Source of the DNA: Dactylonectria macrodidyma
Taxonomy: Eukaryota > Ascomycota > Sordariomycetes > Hypocreales > Nectriaceae
Length of the DNA: 64,000 nt
NCBI GenBank assembly: GCA_020744425.1
Contig: JAGMUV010000001.1
Span: 5,766,001-5,830,000, forward strand
Reading direction: 5' to 3'
This document shows positions 1 to 12,511 of the stretch, in pieces. The first letter of the stretch is position 1. The number at the start of each line of letters is the position of its first letter. Below the pieces are notes generated by a model, which did no database searches, was not told the origin of the DNA, and worked only from the letters and a program-made list of their open reading frames with translations. Position numbers and translations under genes: made by a program.

Positions 1-3000
1 ATTACTAGGCTCTCCCGTCTCCCGATCCATCGCAGACCTTCCCCTGCAGCTGCCGAAGGTCATGTGAATCGGCCATTGAAATGCCAACTCGACCGCGTTG
101 ACCTTGGTGCGCCGAGGGAAAATGGCCATCTCCGATTCTCACTGGCTTGTCTCAACATGGAGATTACTCCAGGTCGCCTGCATTATAAATTCTTCTGCTT
201 CTAGACTAGGTCTTGTGCATTTCTTGCTGATATTTACAGCAGAAGGGTTTCTTGCGAAAGGGATAGCGTGCTTCCCATATACAGTCAACTATCGAGAACT
301 CATGAGACGCGCGGCCTGATCCCTCAATCTGCGGTGGAGATCACATCTTGATCAGATTGAAGCGTTGCCTCATCTCCTCAAGCTCCATGTTATTCATTAG
401 GATGGGAGACCATCCTAAACTACCGATTCCGCCATGTTTGACTGCTGTCTGGGGTCCCTTGTGTTCAAGTTCGATACTCGGCGCAAGCGGTGTGCTCTCT
501 TTCCTCCCCCACCAGCTAACTTTAACTTAGTAAGTTGGCTTCGTCCCTAGTCTAACCCCGTCAAACCACTCGGACCCATTAATTGACCACTTTCTTTGAC
601 AGCTGTTAGGCCTTCAGCCTTGTACATGTGTGCCTACGTATTGTGTAGGGATGTTAGTACGCAATTGACGACTACTGCAACTCTTCGGGTCTAAGGCCTT
701 GCATAACACACACCAAAGGCTTTCAATCACCCTTCTCTTGAAGCCTCCCTCTCTCAACCTCAGGTTTGACGGCTGTGGGATAAAGCGAGTCCTCGTCAGG
801 GCTTTCTCTCCATCCACTCAAGACCACTCCTCTGACCTCTAATCTCTCATCCTCGATTACAATACCTGAGTCTCTTCCACTTGAGCTCACGCATGCCCAA
901 GTCGTTCCATATTTACGTCATTCGTCCCAACGCAAGCTCCGGCTACAGGAGTCAACTTACAGTCTCTGTTTTCATGTAGCATTAAGCCGCGTTTCCCTTT
1001 TCGATGGTTTCGAAAAGACACGTCCAAGACAGTAATTATGACAGCCGATTCCTCCTTCGGAGGCAATCCAAAAAGCAGAGAGTCAACCCAGCTAGCGAAG
1101 TATACTTGGTAAACATTCCGTTCTTTTGTCCTCTGGAGATTGGTACTGTCCTGCAGCTTCTCTAGGCGGCACCGCCTCTGCGGCTTTCCCCTAACTAGCA
1201 AAGAGGCTGCAGAACGATGGATCATGGGGCTTTCCTGTTGATGCGCCTGTGGCCAATCTCCATCCGCCCTTGTTAAGCGTCACTGCAGATTAGCTGTGCC
1301 GTCTCAACCCCTCTGGGGCTGCATGCAGCCCATAAAAGACGATGCAAAGCTCAAGTACATCTCAGATACAATTCGCCAGTCCCATCCAGAGCATTCTCCA
1401 TTCTCCGAGCCATGTTGGAGGGGGGTTCTCGAAAGCGTCCAGCTGTTAGCTCCGTGTTTGCATGGAGGACGAGCTGCAGCCTACAACCAACCACGGAGCT
1501 GATATGCAATACGCCAGCAAAGGCCAGAGAAGTCAGGTCCTGTCCCACGTGAAGCGGACTTGACGCGGTCGCCCGAACGATCCCGTTCGAGCGATTCAAT
1601 TCCTTCCCCAGTCCTTGAACGGATCAGCACTTGCGGCCCGATGCGCACACCTTCAAATGGCGGGTCCCGTCAGACCCAGGCCGCCACCAAACTGACATCT
1701 AACCCCAAGGGGTGCATAGGATTCAATGTCCAGCAAGGATCAGGCTCAGCGTTTTTATGCGGCGTGCCCAGCGGGTTCTCTCACCAGATGTTCAATTTGG
1801 GTGAGGTTTCCCTAGTCTGCATATTCGAATCGTCAAAGCGTAAAAATAGTGCTCACAGCAAGTCAATGAAGCAAACATTGGGCCTTCTTAATTCATCAGG
1901 CGGTCAGGTCCACACCGGAGTTGCAGCGGGCTGCACACTAAATCACAACCTCCCAACAAGCCGGTATTGCAGCGATAGTCTCTTCCCAGCACGAATCACG
2001 GCAAGGTACCATGTTTCACAGTCACATTGGACTCAGTTTGTCCCACTTCGTTGTTTGCAACTGCAGCTGAGGGCACCAGTCAAGACGCCAGTCTATACAC
2101 CAACATGTAGCCATGCATGCATATCGGGGCGCAGAAAAGCCTACCGGTACTCGAGCCTGGCTCCCACTCACGCGCTGCGCAGTTCGCAGGTGGACCACAA
2201 GGATGGATATTGCGTCTTTACCCCGCCAGGAGAATACCTCTTTGATGAAGCCATTGAATGTCGCCAAAAATCCCAGCTTATCGGATCCACCAAAGAGCCA
2301 GTTTGATGCTGCATATCCAAGGGAATGCGTGAGCTTCTGCATGCGCTGTGTGTTGTGCTCGAACGGGGCACACACGCAACACGGCATGGAGAAGCGGATA
2401 TGCAGCGTGGAAGGACGAGGTAGGACGCGGTAGGGACGGGAGGAGCCTTATTGCGGGTGGTCGAGGCGTGCTGGCACCCTTGTCCTACAATAGATCACCG
2501 GGCTGAGCCTAGGCCAACTCATTGGGGTCTCAACCCGGGTTGGTGGCCGTTCTGACGCAATCAGATGCGTCGACTGAACGGGGTACCTGGTACCAAGATC
2601 TCACGACACACAATGGTGGGTCGGTGAGAAAGAAAGTAAGAAGCAAACACATATCATTTTTTTTGGGGCCAACTCCGCCGCGCCGTACCTCTCTCCTCCC
2701 GTCTCGTGGGAAGATGAGCGGTGACCACTCGTACGTATCCTTTCAGCTGGCAAGCGGTCGTTGGGGCTCCGCCAGGCCTCAGACACCCCCCCTGGAATCA
2801 ACTCTCATTGCTCAGCACTACCAGGCGCACCAAGGACAGCCCCTCCCGCACCAGATTCTTGACTAGGGATCAGAAAAGCACTTCTGACAGGTGATTGGCA
2901 GTTGATAGTCGCTTGGCCAGGGCCGGTGTTGGAAGTGGGCAAATTTTTTTTCGCGTTCCCAGAGAATCGGGAGCCACTCTCCACATGAAGGTTCATGACA

Positions 3001-6000
3001 CACAACGGGTTACGGCACGCACAACAGATCCGGCATCCATTAGGCTGGTGCATGACCATTTAACCACGGCTAACCCCGGACACCGCACTGGACGTGACCA
3101 ACTGGTCCACTGTTTGCTGACGAGCACAGTATCAAATCCTGTGGCATTGACTGGTAGCTCGGTCAGCTCCGCGATCGGGATGCAGGCCAGGACAGCCAAT
3201 CCCCAAGTCTCGAAGATGACGCGATGGCGGGCGCTCCCAGGAAGGTTGTGAAGACGGTGCGGGTGAAAGGTTGCGAAGGCAGTTCTCGGTTTGAACACAA
3301 TTTGGGTGGGAGAAGCCCGCTACCCGCTGCGGATGGCAACCTCACTATCCGACAAATAAATGCAGGCCACGCCGATCACCAGGCTCTCGTCAAGATGACG
3401 CAGTGCCATCCCGGCATGAAGGCGACTGGAGCAGCAGCCACACCAGCTTTGTTGAATCAACACTGTAATGGTGGGCGGCGTCGTGACAGCGTCCGACATC
3501 CCCTGCGGGGTATCTTTCAAGCGGGTATCAAAGAGATCTGATGGGAAAGAGAAATCGCCGGCCATTTGGTCATCCACACATGGAAAAGAAAGAAGAAAGG
3601 GAAAAAATCAAGGAGAGCCAACAAGCCAATTGGGTGCCTCTATCCTGTCCCTCGCTCTCTCCATCGTGAGAAAACTGGTCATGGGGGAGGGTTACATTGT
3701 GATGGGGATTGGATGAGTTTGCTTCAGTGAGCCACTCCCAGAAGGGGGAAGCGCAAAAATGGTGGGCGGGCGGATCATTCATCGGACGCCCTAAGCACCG
3801 ACCTCCACGAAGTACCCTGAATGATGGGTCTGAGAGGGGAAACAGCCCAATCCAAACCACGGCGCACCCATTCTGTTGGGTTAAGTGGTGTCGTCGGAAG
3901 TCTACGAGCCTTGACCAACCAAGACATCGGGGGGAAAGGACGGAATTGAACCCTACATACGGAGTATACCCTCCATTTGCATGGGCGCCTTTCCCACCAA
4001 CCATGTCCCCAAAGCGACGCCAGCTTCAAGCGCAGCCGACAAGATGTGCAAGAGGTTGAATGTGGCAATGACGGAATGGGCTCGTACCTGGACGTGTACC
4101 TCGTGCTCATCAAGCAGTACGTACCTCGTGGGTGGCGGGGGGCTGACGGGGGTTCACAGTCAAGTTTGGCCATCAGACCCGGCGCTATCTCGAGAGTTGC
4201 GGGTTGAACCGCAATGCATACGGGAGATGCCACCATGGGGGCCTGGCCTGTGGGGGGGGGGGGGGGGGGGCTCAATCCGCTGGGGCCTGTCATCCCATCC
4301 CTTATTCCCCTCATATATCATTGTCTTCACCATGGAGTAGTTTGTACGCCGTGCCTTTCCCACTCATACGTTGACGCTATTAAGGGCCGTTATCTGCCTG
4401 TTGGCGACATGAACAGGTCTGCATTGCAGTCTGCGGCAACTATACCCAAGGCTGTGCGTGACATCTGTGTTAGTTCAAGCTTCGCGGGGAAAGACAACTA
4501 TTCACCCACCGACACTTTGGAGTAAATTGTCGACATGTTCTTTTACTTATCAAATACCTGCTTTGTGATTCCAGCAGTTTCTGCACCTAAAACCCAATCG
4601 CCGCCCCAGGTCTGCAGATGAAGACGGTATTTAGTGTTGTTATTGTAACTCACTGGTACAGTGCAGGGTAGGGATGGGAGTGTGGTGGTTTTCCTGCAGA
4701 GAGCCAAGTCTGGCAATGGCGATACCGCGAGATGCGTGGGCTGCAGCAGGCCTGTCCCTTCGACACGGACTGACGATGAATGCATTATCGATCAAAATTA
4801 GCAGCCGAACCGAGACGGAACTGCTCCAGCTGGCATCTCAACACCGTGGGAATGTACTTGACATCTCCGTTTTGATGACAGAGGTGTTCTCATGTGATGA
4901 CCGACAGCATGCAACAGAATGACAAGACAGCGAAAAAGCAATATTGACTACTATACGCAGGCAACACCGACTAGGAACAGCCCTGATATCAAGAGCTTGG
5001 GGCCATGTTCCATGTCACGAAGTTGTAATCAGGATTGTGAAGGGTCGAGCCGATAACTGAGATGTGGCAATACCCTGTGGATTCATACTTCACTCGTCAT
5101 GCAGCCTTCAACCTGTGATTGGAAGGAGGGAAAAAAGAAGGCACGCCGCGATGATCCCACAAGATTATCATCAGCGAACTAAATGATGCAGTGCTGAACA
5201 GGATGCAAGTGATGTGCGGGTAGGGACAAATGAGGGAGACACCCATTCCTGCACGGAAGTAAAAGCAAGGGGAGGGGAGGGATACGGATGGAAGCCCCAC
5301 CAACTGCGACCAACCCACGAGGGACAGCTGACCTGTCAGATTCCCGAAATCCGCAGCATGATCCGAGTGGAGGCGAGCTATGGGATCGAGACATGACTGG
5401 CAAGCAAATGGCCTCCCGCAAACGGGTGTTCTGGGCATTGAAAGAGGGATGCGGCGCTGGGGTTCGGCGGGTGTGGTTGCATCGAGGTTGTCGGAGAGGC
5501 GCGGCTGGTGGGCGTACTTGGAACGACAACGAAGAGGCAAAGTGAATTTGTGTTGGTAAAGGGCTCTCAATATTGACTCTTACGAAGGCAACGGGGCAAC
5601 GGTCCTTTGAGGACAGGCTGGGTCGTTTACCGCCGGAAGGGAATGCTGGGAAGTCGGTGACTGAGGGGGGTGTTGGGTGAGGGAGGGAGCAAGGTACCTA
5701 ACAGTGCATGGATGGGTGACATTGGACAGTGCAAGAGAGATGGGGGATGCCGACGACGAGAAACACGTCGTGGGATCTGGAGATGAGCGGACGGGATGAG
5801 GAGGTATTCAACCAACCACGACCACGGGACCGGACCAATACGGCGCGGCCGCACAACAAAGAAGGTCGAATGCCCATTCAGCCTCGACCACCGCGTACTC
5901 CCGCACCCTAGAGCCTATCCCAAACCATTCCCGACCATCCTTCAGTTGAAAAATGATGCGGTTCATCCACCCTCTTCGCGGGCGGTGTGGAAGCGGACGG

Positions 6001-8860
6001 CTAGCATTGGACCCGAGGTTCTCGATGCGACAGAACATGCCTACGCGCCTACATGACTCTGTGCCTCCATGTCTCCTCATCCTTTGCTGCTCAACATGCC
6101 GACCCGGCTGTGCCTCACAGACCTCAGCGCTCCGTCACCAGTGACCAAACTGCGTCAGTCCCATGCCTCCCCAGGCTCCTCTTAGTAAACGGCCTGGATA
6201 GGTTTTGCCTTGTGTGCCCTACTTCCTGCCGCGCACTACTGTACGAGGGCGGCACGTCACTTGGCCGCGGGGTCCCGCCTCGTTAGGTGGTTTTGGGTAC
6301 ATACTGTACTTGTATTGTACTAGTTGCGAGGTCTGAGATGGATTGGATGTCCCTGCGTACTCTGCTTCAGAGCCAATAACTCCCACGATTTCTCGTCCCG
6401 CCCCGTCCCACGCACTCGGAGGCAAGGTACTGGCGAGGTACTGTGTACTGAGCACGCTGGCAAGGGCTCCCCTACGAGCGCTGCGCAGTAGCGGGCTTTA
6501 TTAGCGGCTCTGGCCGCCTCCAGTTGGACCTGGGACCTGGGTCCTGGTGAGAGGCGTCGAAGGACCCCCCCAGCTCATGTACCGGACCGTTCCTGGCTGC
6601 CAGCGCCGCACAGGCGGCCGGTCTGGCCCCAGACGATTCGAACTACTCTCCGCCATCATGTCATTCCAGTGTCGATCTGGCGTCCCAGCAAACGCATCTA
6701 TCCCTAATGATGTTATATTCATCCGCCATTCAAACATGTACCATCCATCAATCGACCCTCTAAAGGGCGCGGTGCTAACAAATTGTGGCGGCTGACCATC
6801 GAGCGCACGTACGACCCAGTGCGTCGTGGGGTTTGATGTCAGTGTGTTCCAGTGGCAATTGAGCGCTCACCGATGTGTTGCTTAACTATTTAATGCCCCC
6901 GAAGAACAGCAATGTCAGCTAGAAACCCTGCCAGTGTGTGAAAACAGCCAGCATCTAGCATCTAGCATCCGCCTTTCATCTGGGATGTCTTCTGGCCAAC
7001 GACACCGAGACTCCCACCAAAGCAAACAATTGCGATAGTAGTCCTAGGAGCTGGCTGGGTAGAAAACATGGACCGTGTGTGGATGTTCAAGGATTGTGTT
7101 TATCTTGGGACTAGAAGGCTGTCTCAACTGGACTGGGGTGGATGGATCCGTGAACAAGCACTTGTTGTGTTTGGTCCATGTAACTGCGGTTTATCAATGT
7201 CGAAACCAACAGCAGCTGCAACTGGTAATCACCGCTACTGCAGACAGAAATCCCTTGCGCAAAAGAGGCAGCTCTGGGAGGACAAGATGAGAACCATGAG
7301 ATAAGAGGGAGCAAGGCAGAAAACGGACAGCGCTGCGAGTGGTTTGGATTGGAGATTGACCGGAGCGGCAAAGACTGGCGCACATTTGGTATGGATACTG
7401 GCATCGACGGGCGGGTGCCGCGAGCTCAGCGACATGGGGTCAAGAACCAAGCGGCTCCGTACCGTCGTCGGATGAAGGCCACTCCAGCACCTCAAGACAC
7501 GGAAAGACACGCAGAGACAGCCCAAGACATCCCCTAACACTGAGAGCAAGCCAGAGGACGGAGTGTTGAAAGGATGGGAGATAGGCGCGGCTGGGGCAAT
7601 GGTCGAGAACAGCTGCATGAATGACAGCAGCGCGCACTGGAGAGGGAAGCGCTAGCTGGTTCCGTATGTCAAAACTCCACCATGTCGAGATGCACACCCA
7701 GCTGGCACGGCGGCGCCTCTTTCAACACCCTACCCAGACTGTGCGACGGGTGCGTATAGACCCACTCCCAGGCATGACGGAGTCGTTTGCATCTGTTCAC
7801 ACCCACGGAGCCACGAAAGACACCCTGGCTGCTCGGCTGCCAACGCCCACGCCCATGCCCACACCCGCCCACACCACCCACACAATGGTCGTGCATCCTG
7901 CGGCCGTCTCTGCAACCCGCCGTCGGGAACAAGCGCGGGACCCCAGACCACGCAGCGGCGACCGAGCGAGCCCCCTCCAAGAGTCCCAGGGCCACTCCCA
8001 AGGCCACCCAGAGAGGCTCAGAGACCCGGCTGGAAGCCCAGCTTGCGACCCCAAGACCCCAAGCCCCCAAGACCCCAAGACACCAAAACCGCCAGCCGGG
8101 ACTGGGATCCCAGCAGGACAGGCCCCAGCGGACGGACCCCAGCAAAAACCGCTCCGGCAGGATGGCCCCAGCAGCGCCCCAGCAGCGTCTGACCGGGTGC
8201 TGATTGGCAAATCCCCACTCGCAGCTTGACGAGGTTTGCTCTCATCCATCCATCCATCCATTTCGCCTTTTGCCTTTGCGTCTGCTTTTCGCCTCTGCGT
8301 TTTGCCTCTGGTTTTTTTTTTTTTAATATTTTTTTTAGCCTCTGCTTTGGGCTGTGCCTGTGCTTGCGCTTTTGCTATGGTTTTCTGCCCCACGGTTCCG
8401 AATGAGGAGAGAAGGAAAAGTAACTGAATGACAGTGTTGCCGCCTGATGATGTTACTGTACAGCCTCACTTTCTGACTGGCCAATTCTCAACTGCGACCT
8501 TCAATGAGCTTGATGTCCGCTCAGTCACTGCCCAATTCATCCCTCCAGTTGGCTACCTACCTGCTACTTAGTACACCTACAGCTACCTGCGGACTGGTTC
8601 CTGGGCATCTGAGGTGGTGACGACAAGACATGCACCGCACCTCCTGAGGAGCTCCCCCTCACATTTCAGACTTCCAAACCTGAAAGGGTACCTACATCGT
8701 GACACGCCCAAGCAGCGGCTCTACTAACCCGACATGTAAAGATTCTTTTCTTTTGTGGACGCGCAGGCACATTGACAGGCTGCGTTTCTTGTTGCCCATA
8801 CCCTCCTCCTCCACCCATCCATTCGTCCATGCATCCCTCCATCCCGTAATCCCTCACACT
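1..8860. other. Gene-poor region, no supported gene
   Basis: No open frame here shows a recognisable domain, a spliced extension or a run of conserved-looking residues. The longer frames, such as 1560-2306 and 7621-8229, are low-complexity or lack family signatures. The stretch contains a 19-base G run at 4252-4270. The 7800-8200 segment is rich in CCCAGC/CCAAGACCCC-like repeats that make Pro/Ser/Ala-rich open frames on one strand and Gly/Leu/Trp-rich ones on the other. Composition is balanced rather than AT-rich, so this does not look like RIP-mutated heterochromatin. I see no RNA gene in it. Confidence 0.55.
4252..4270 (+). repeat. Poly(G) tract, 19 G
   Basis: An uninterrupted run of 19 G lies in non-coding DNA. 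Two comparable runs occur at 25005-25021 and 37434-37452. Such tracts are slippage-prone and can fold into G-quadruplexes, so the exact length may vary between isolates or between assemblies. Confidence 0.95.
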
Positions 8861-9759
8861 TTCAACACATGCTCATGCTCACACGCACACGCACACCCCA
8901 ACGCACATGCACGCACACGCACAAGCTGTCTCTCTTTTCTCTTTTTCTCGTAGCCTCGTCGCACTGTAGACTATTCTTGGTCGCAATCACTTCGCCGCCC
9001 TCACTCTTTAGCGGGTCTGGCGTGTGTTTTAGAGGGCTATCATCCCCTTGACGCTCGACGCACCGACAAAAATCCCAGGCATAATCCAAGCATCTCCGGC
9101 TGGGCTGGGCTTGGTTGGTCAATGGTTGTGCCCGTCAGCTCCCTTTTTACCCTGCCCCAGTTCCCTCGCCCACTCCCGCTCCCCTACGTCACTCACCTTC
9201 CCGTCCCTATTTATTGTCTTTCCTTTCGAAATCGACGGTATTTTGTTTCGTGCTGTCTCGTCCTTTGGTGTTCTGTCCAGCACCGTCTTCCCATCCCTAC
9301 AGTGCTACTCGACTCCACCACCTCGACGGCGCCGCCCACCGCCAGCGCCCACTCCCAGTGCCTGGTCCGTACATGACTGCAGCTTGACTTGTTGGACTGG
9401 GTACGAGGTACTACTAATGAGGTACTGTGCTGTGCTGTGCTGCGCTGTACCCACATCCTATGCACTGTCCCGCACTGTCCTGGACTGTACTGTGCTCTGC
9501 TGTACTGCCTTCCATTCCTATTAACCGCACCCGCTACTCCAGCGCCGCCGCTACGCCCCGGTGCCACATCAATCCTCCTGGGCGTGACATCTGCCTCAAC
9601 CCACAACCGACAGCCTGGCCAAACACCTGGCGCAGCCCCGGCCTGACCTGACCCGACCTTGGCGTGCCTCTTCCACTCTACTGGGACCGACGCACGACAA
9701 ACCTCGACACAACCAACAGTCACACTTACCTTCACACACACTCCCTCTCACTCTCTTAT

Positions 9760-9820
9760 ACACACACGCACACACACACACGCACACACACACACGCACA
9801 CACACACACACACACACACG
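9760..9820 (+). repeat. CA/GT microsatellite
   Basis: About 60 bp of nearly pure CA dinucleotide repeats is interrupted by a few CG steps. It lies in the upstream region of the Zn2Cys6 gene and is followed within 100 bp by a CT-rich microsatellite. Confidence 0.95.
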
Positions 9821-9888
9821 CCAGTACACGCCCCCCCTCCTCATCGTCACTCTCCTGTGCCGTCACCGTCGCCTGCTCCTCTCACACG

Positions 9889-9936
9889 CTCTCTCTCTCT
9901 CTTTTTCTCTCACTCTCTCTCTCTGTCTCTCCTTCG
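9889..9936 (+). repeat. CT-rich microsatellite
   Basis: CT dinucleotide repeats with short interruptions lie in the same upstream region, about 70 bp after the CA repeat. Confidence 0.9.
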
Positions 9937-10234
9937 CCTTCTCCCCTCTGAAGACCAACACAGTCCTCCTGCTGCATAGGTATGTTTTGCTCTTTTGCCA
10001 TCTATTCTCATCCCCCAAGCTGTGGGCAGAACGGTGGCGATCGGGCCTTGCCGGACGCCTGCTGAAGGTGAATGCGAGATAATGAAGAACGGCGAACCGT
10101 GGGCCGTGGGTGGTGGACCGTGGACGGCGGGCAAACCTACCATACCTTTGTTCTCCATGCTCAAAGCCAAAATACCTGTTGTCTGCGACCTCTATCCCAG
10201 CTTCGGTGTCCTGTCTGCCTTCCTGTTTGTCCGT

Positions 10235-10265
10235 CCGCCCGCCCGCCCGCCCGCCCGCCCGCCCG
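10235..10265 (+). repeat. (GCCC)n tetranucleotide repeat
   Basis: About seven and a half perfect copies of a GCCC tetranucleotide. The complementary strand reads GGGC repeated, which satisfies the simple four-G-run rule for a G-quadruplex. Confidence 0.95.
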
Positions 10266-12511
10266 TCTACTCGTTTGTGTTTGCCTACATGCAAGGCCGA
10301 CTTTGCTTGATTCATCATACCCCGTCACGACAGCAACAGCCTGCCCTCGCGTCTCGGTTGCGATACTTCGATGAGCTGTAGCTTCCTGTGTGAGAGGGAA
10401 TGTGGGTTGAGTGAACCAACAGTCAAACAGCCACCAACCAACAGCCAACATCCGACGTCAGGTACTCTTAGCCCAATCAGCGATGAGTAGTCGTTTGCTG
10501 GCGACAGGTTACCGTCGGCTCGAGACAAAAGGAAGGCTGCCGGCTTTGCAGTCGGACAGACCGTCAGACAGACATCTAGACATACAGACATGCAGACAGA
10601 CAGACACGCGAGAGAGGCACCGTTCCCATTGAGTTGTGGTCAACAGGAAATCCAGCTAGAAAAAAAGTCTAACATGATTCTTGTACAGGCAGTTTCCCTC
10701 ATTTTGGCCACGTATTACTTCACCTTGCGTCGCCTCGTCCCTCATCTCGTCGCTGGCTTTTTTGTTAAGACTTGCGCTCACAGCAAACGCGTGCGCGGCG
10801 GGAGCAAAAAGACTGACAAGCCACCAGGCCGGACGAGTCGTCCAGGCCAAAGGAAGGGGCGACAGCCTCGTGCGCCGTCGCCGTTGTCGTCACGGTTCGC
10901 CGCAAGGGCCCCGAGCGAGCCTGAAGCCCGAGCGCCATCAGCCGGTCTTGAAAGAACCCAAAGAGTCCAAGAGCCAAAAAGAGCCAAAGACTCTTCTCAC
11001 TGACTGACCACCTACCGACGTAACCTAACGTACCTTAAGGCTTGAATTATTCAAGCCTTGGGCAGCTCGCGCAGCAGCAACAACGTTCCCCCTCCCCTCG
11101 AACCTGGTCAGTGCCAGCGCCCCCAGCGCTCAGTGCCCTAGGTCCAGCGCCCACGCCCAGTGCCAGCGCTCCGGCACCCCAGTGGCCGTTCACACCCCCC
11201 AGTCCAGTCGCTTCTGTGCCGTCCCGTCTCTGACCCTTGACTTGACGCCAAAACGCCCTGGCCCTGGCCTTTGCCTACCCCCCTCTAGGCCCTCGCCGCT
11301 TTTTTTTTCGGCGGGTTTTGGTGCTAGGTGCTAGGTGCTAGCTGGGCCGGTTCCCTGGGTACGCCTCGACACACCGGGCCATCCGTTCCACAACATTCCC
11401 GCCTCTGTCCCCGCCACTTGACTCTAACCTTCCATCCTCGCTGCACCTCCTTCGCACATCCCCCTCTTCCCTTTACACGCCCCCCCTCCGCTCCTCTCCT
11501 CGGCCACTCTTAACTCATTTACCCTCGCTCTCTCTCTCGACACACTCTCCGCTTCTTGCCTTTACCCTCTCTGGTCCTTCTTTGGTCCTTCCTCTTGGTT
11601 TCTCACCCTTTGGAGAACTTCCATCCTTTGGAGAACTCTTAACCTTCCGGAGATCTCTCGAGGCCACCCAAGTGCACCATCGAACCTCTTTGGCTTCGAC
11701 CTCTTTGGCCTCGATCTCTGCGGCCTCTACCTCTGGGACCTCGGAAATAAGGGCTATAATAAGGCATCTTTTGCACCCATATCACGCTCATCATCGCCTC
11801 TCCTCTTTTCCTCCTCTCCGCCCCGGATCTTGGAACCAGGTTTCTTCTTGCACCTACAGTTCCCCAATCCACCCCCTCCCACCTTTTTTTAAATCCCAGA
11901 GCCAGAGAGCAGTGCCAGAACCAAAACCACGCAGAGACACAAACTTCAATCCCACCTGCGCTGCATTGCTGCATTGCTGCACACCTGCATCTGCATTTGC
12001 ATCTGCACTTGCACATCTTTGCGCTACGTACACCGCACACTGCACTTTGTGTGTGTGTTTAGTGTGTGTTCGTGCTTGCTTCTTCGCTGACTGTTCCTGG
12101 CCCCTCCCGCCCTGGATCAGATCGTCCCTTTCCCATCCCTCGCTATATATTCGGCTTGTCCCGCCGCAGTCGTCCCGTCCGCGCCAGAGACACCACCTCC
12201 GCCCATCGGATCAAACTCCAGGGTCTGTCTGCCCCTCTGGCTCTGGTCTTCTGGAATCCGCAGTCATCTCCCACCAAGACATCCATTCTTGACTCGGCAT
12301 CCTCGGCCACTCCGACAACACAACAAGACCGCCGTCGACGACAGCCAATATTACTATTATTACTGCTGTTGGTCCTATCCTTGCCATCCCCACCCCCAAA
12401 TGCCCCTTCGCAGTCTCTCCAACACTACACACTTCACATCACGAGCTTCTGGATCCAACTCGCTCATCTGCATCCATTGCCCGTCAGCGGCCCCTCTTGC
12501 ATCGACATAGC

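Larger units (their letters stand above)
8861..12511 (+). promoter_or_regulatory. Long pyrimidine-rich upstream region of the Zn2Cys6 gene
   Basis: About 3.6 kb directly upstream of the transcription factor start is strongly C+T-rich on the plus strand. It carries a dense set of simple repeats: CA repeats near 9760-9820, CT repeats near 9890-9936, a (GCCC)n run at 10235-10265 and CT-rich blocks from 11380 to 11830. No coding gene was recognised; open frames here on both strands follow from the biased composition. Pyrimidine-rich tracts before start codons are common in promoters and 5' leaders of filamentous fungi, so this is read as a promoter plus a long leader. The transcription start cannot be placed from sequence. 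Confidence 0.5.

Noticed and set aside
1560..2306. A 248-codon frame in the left gene-poor region
   Set aside because: No domain, no repeats, no recognisable motif, and no supporting splice extension; other frames of the same region are also open.
6630..6660. A T-loop-like AGTTCGAATCG on the minus strand, considered as a tRNA
   Set aside because: No acceptor stem, D-arm or anticodon arm could be built around it.
7621..8393. Long frames on both strands
   Set aside because: They arise from low-complexity CCCAGC/CCAAGACCCC-rich DNA and give Pro/Ala-rich or Gly/Trp-rich peptides without family features.
11582..12292. A 236-codon frame before the Zn2Cys6 gene
   Set aside because: It follows from the pyrimidine bias of the leader (Ser/Pro/Leu-rich) and has no domain.
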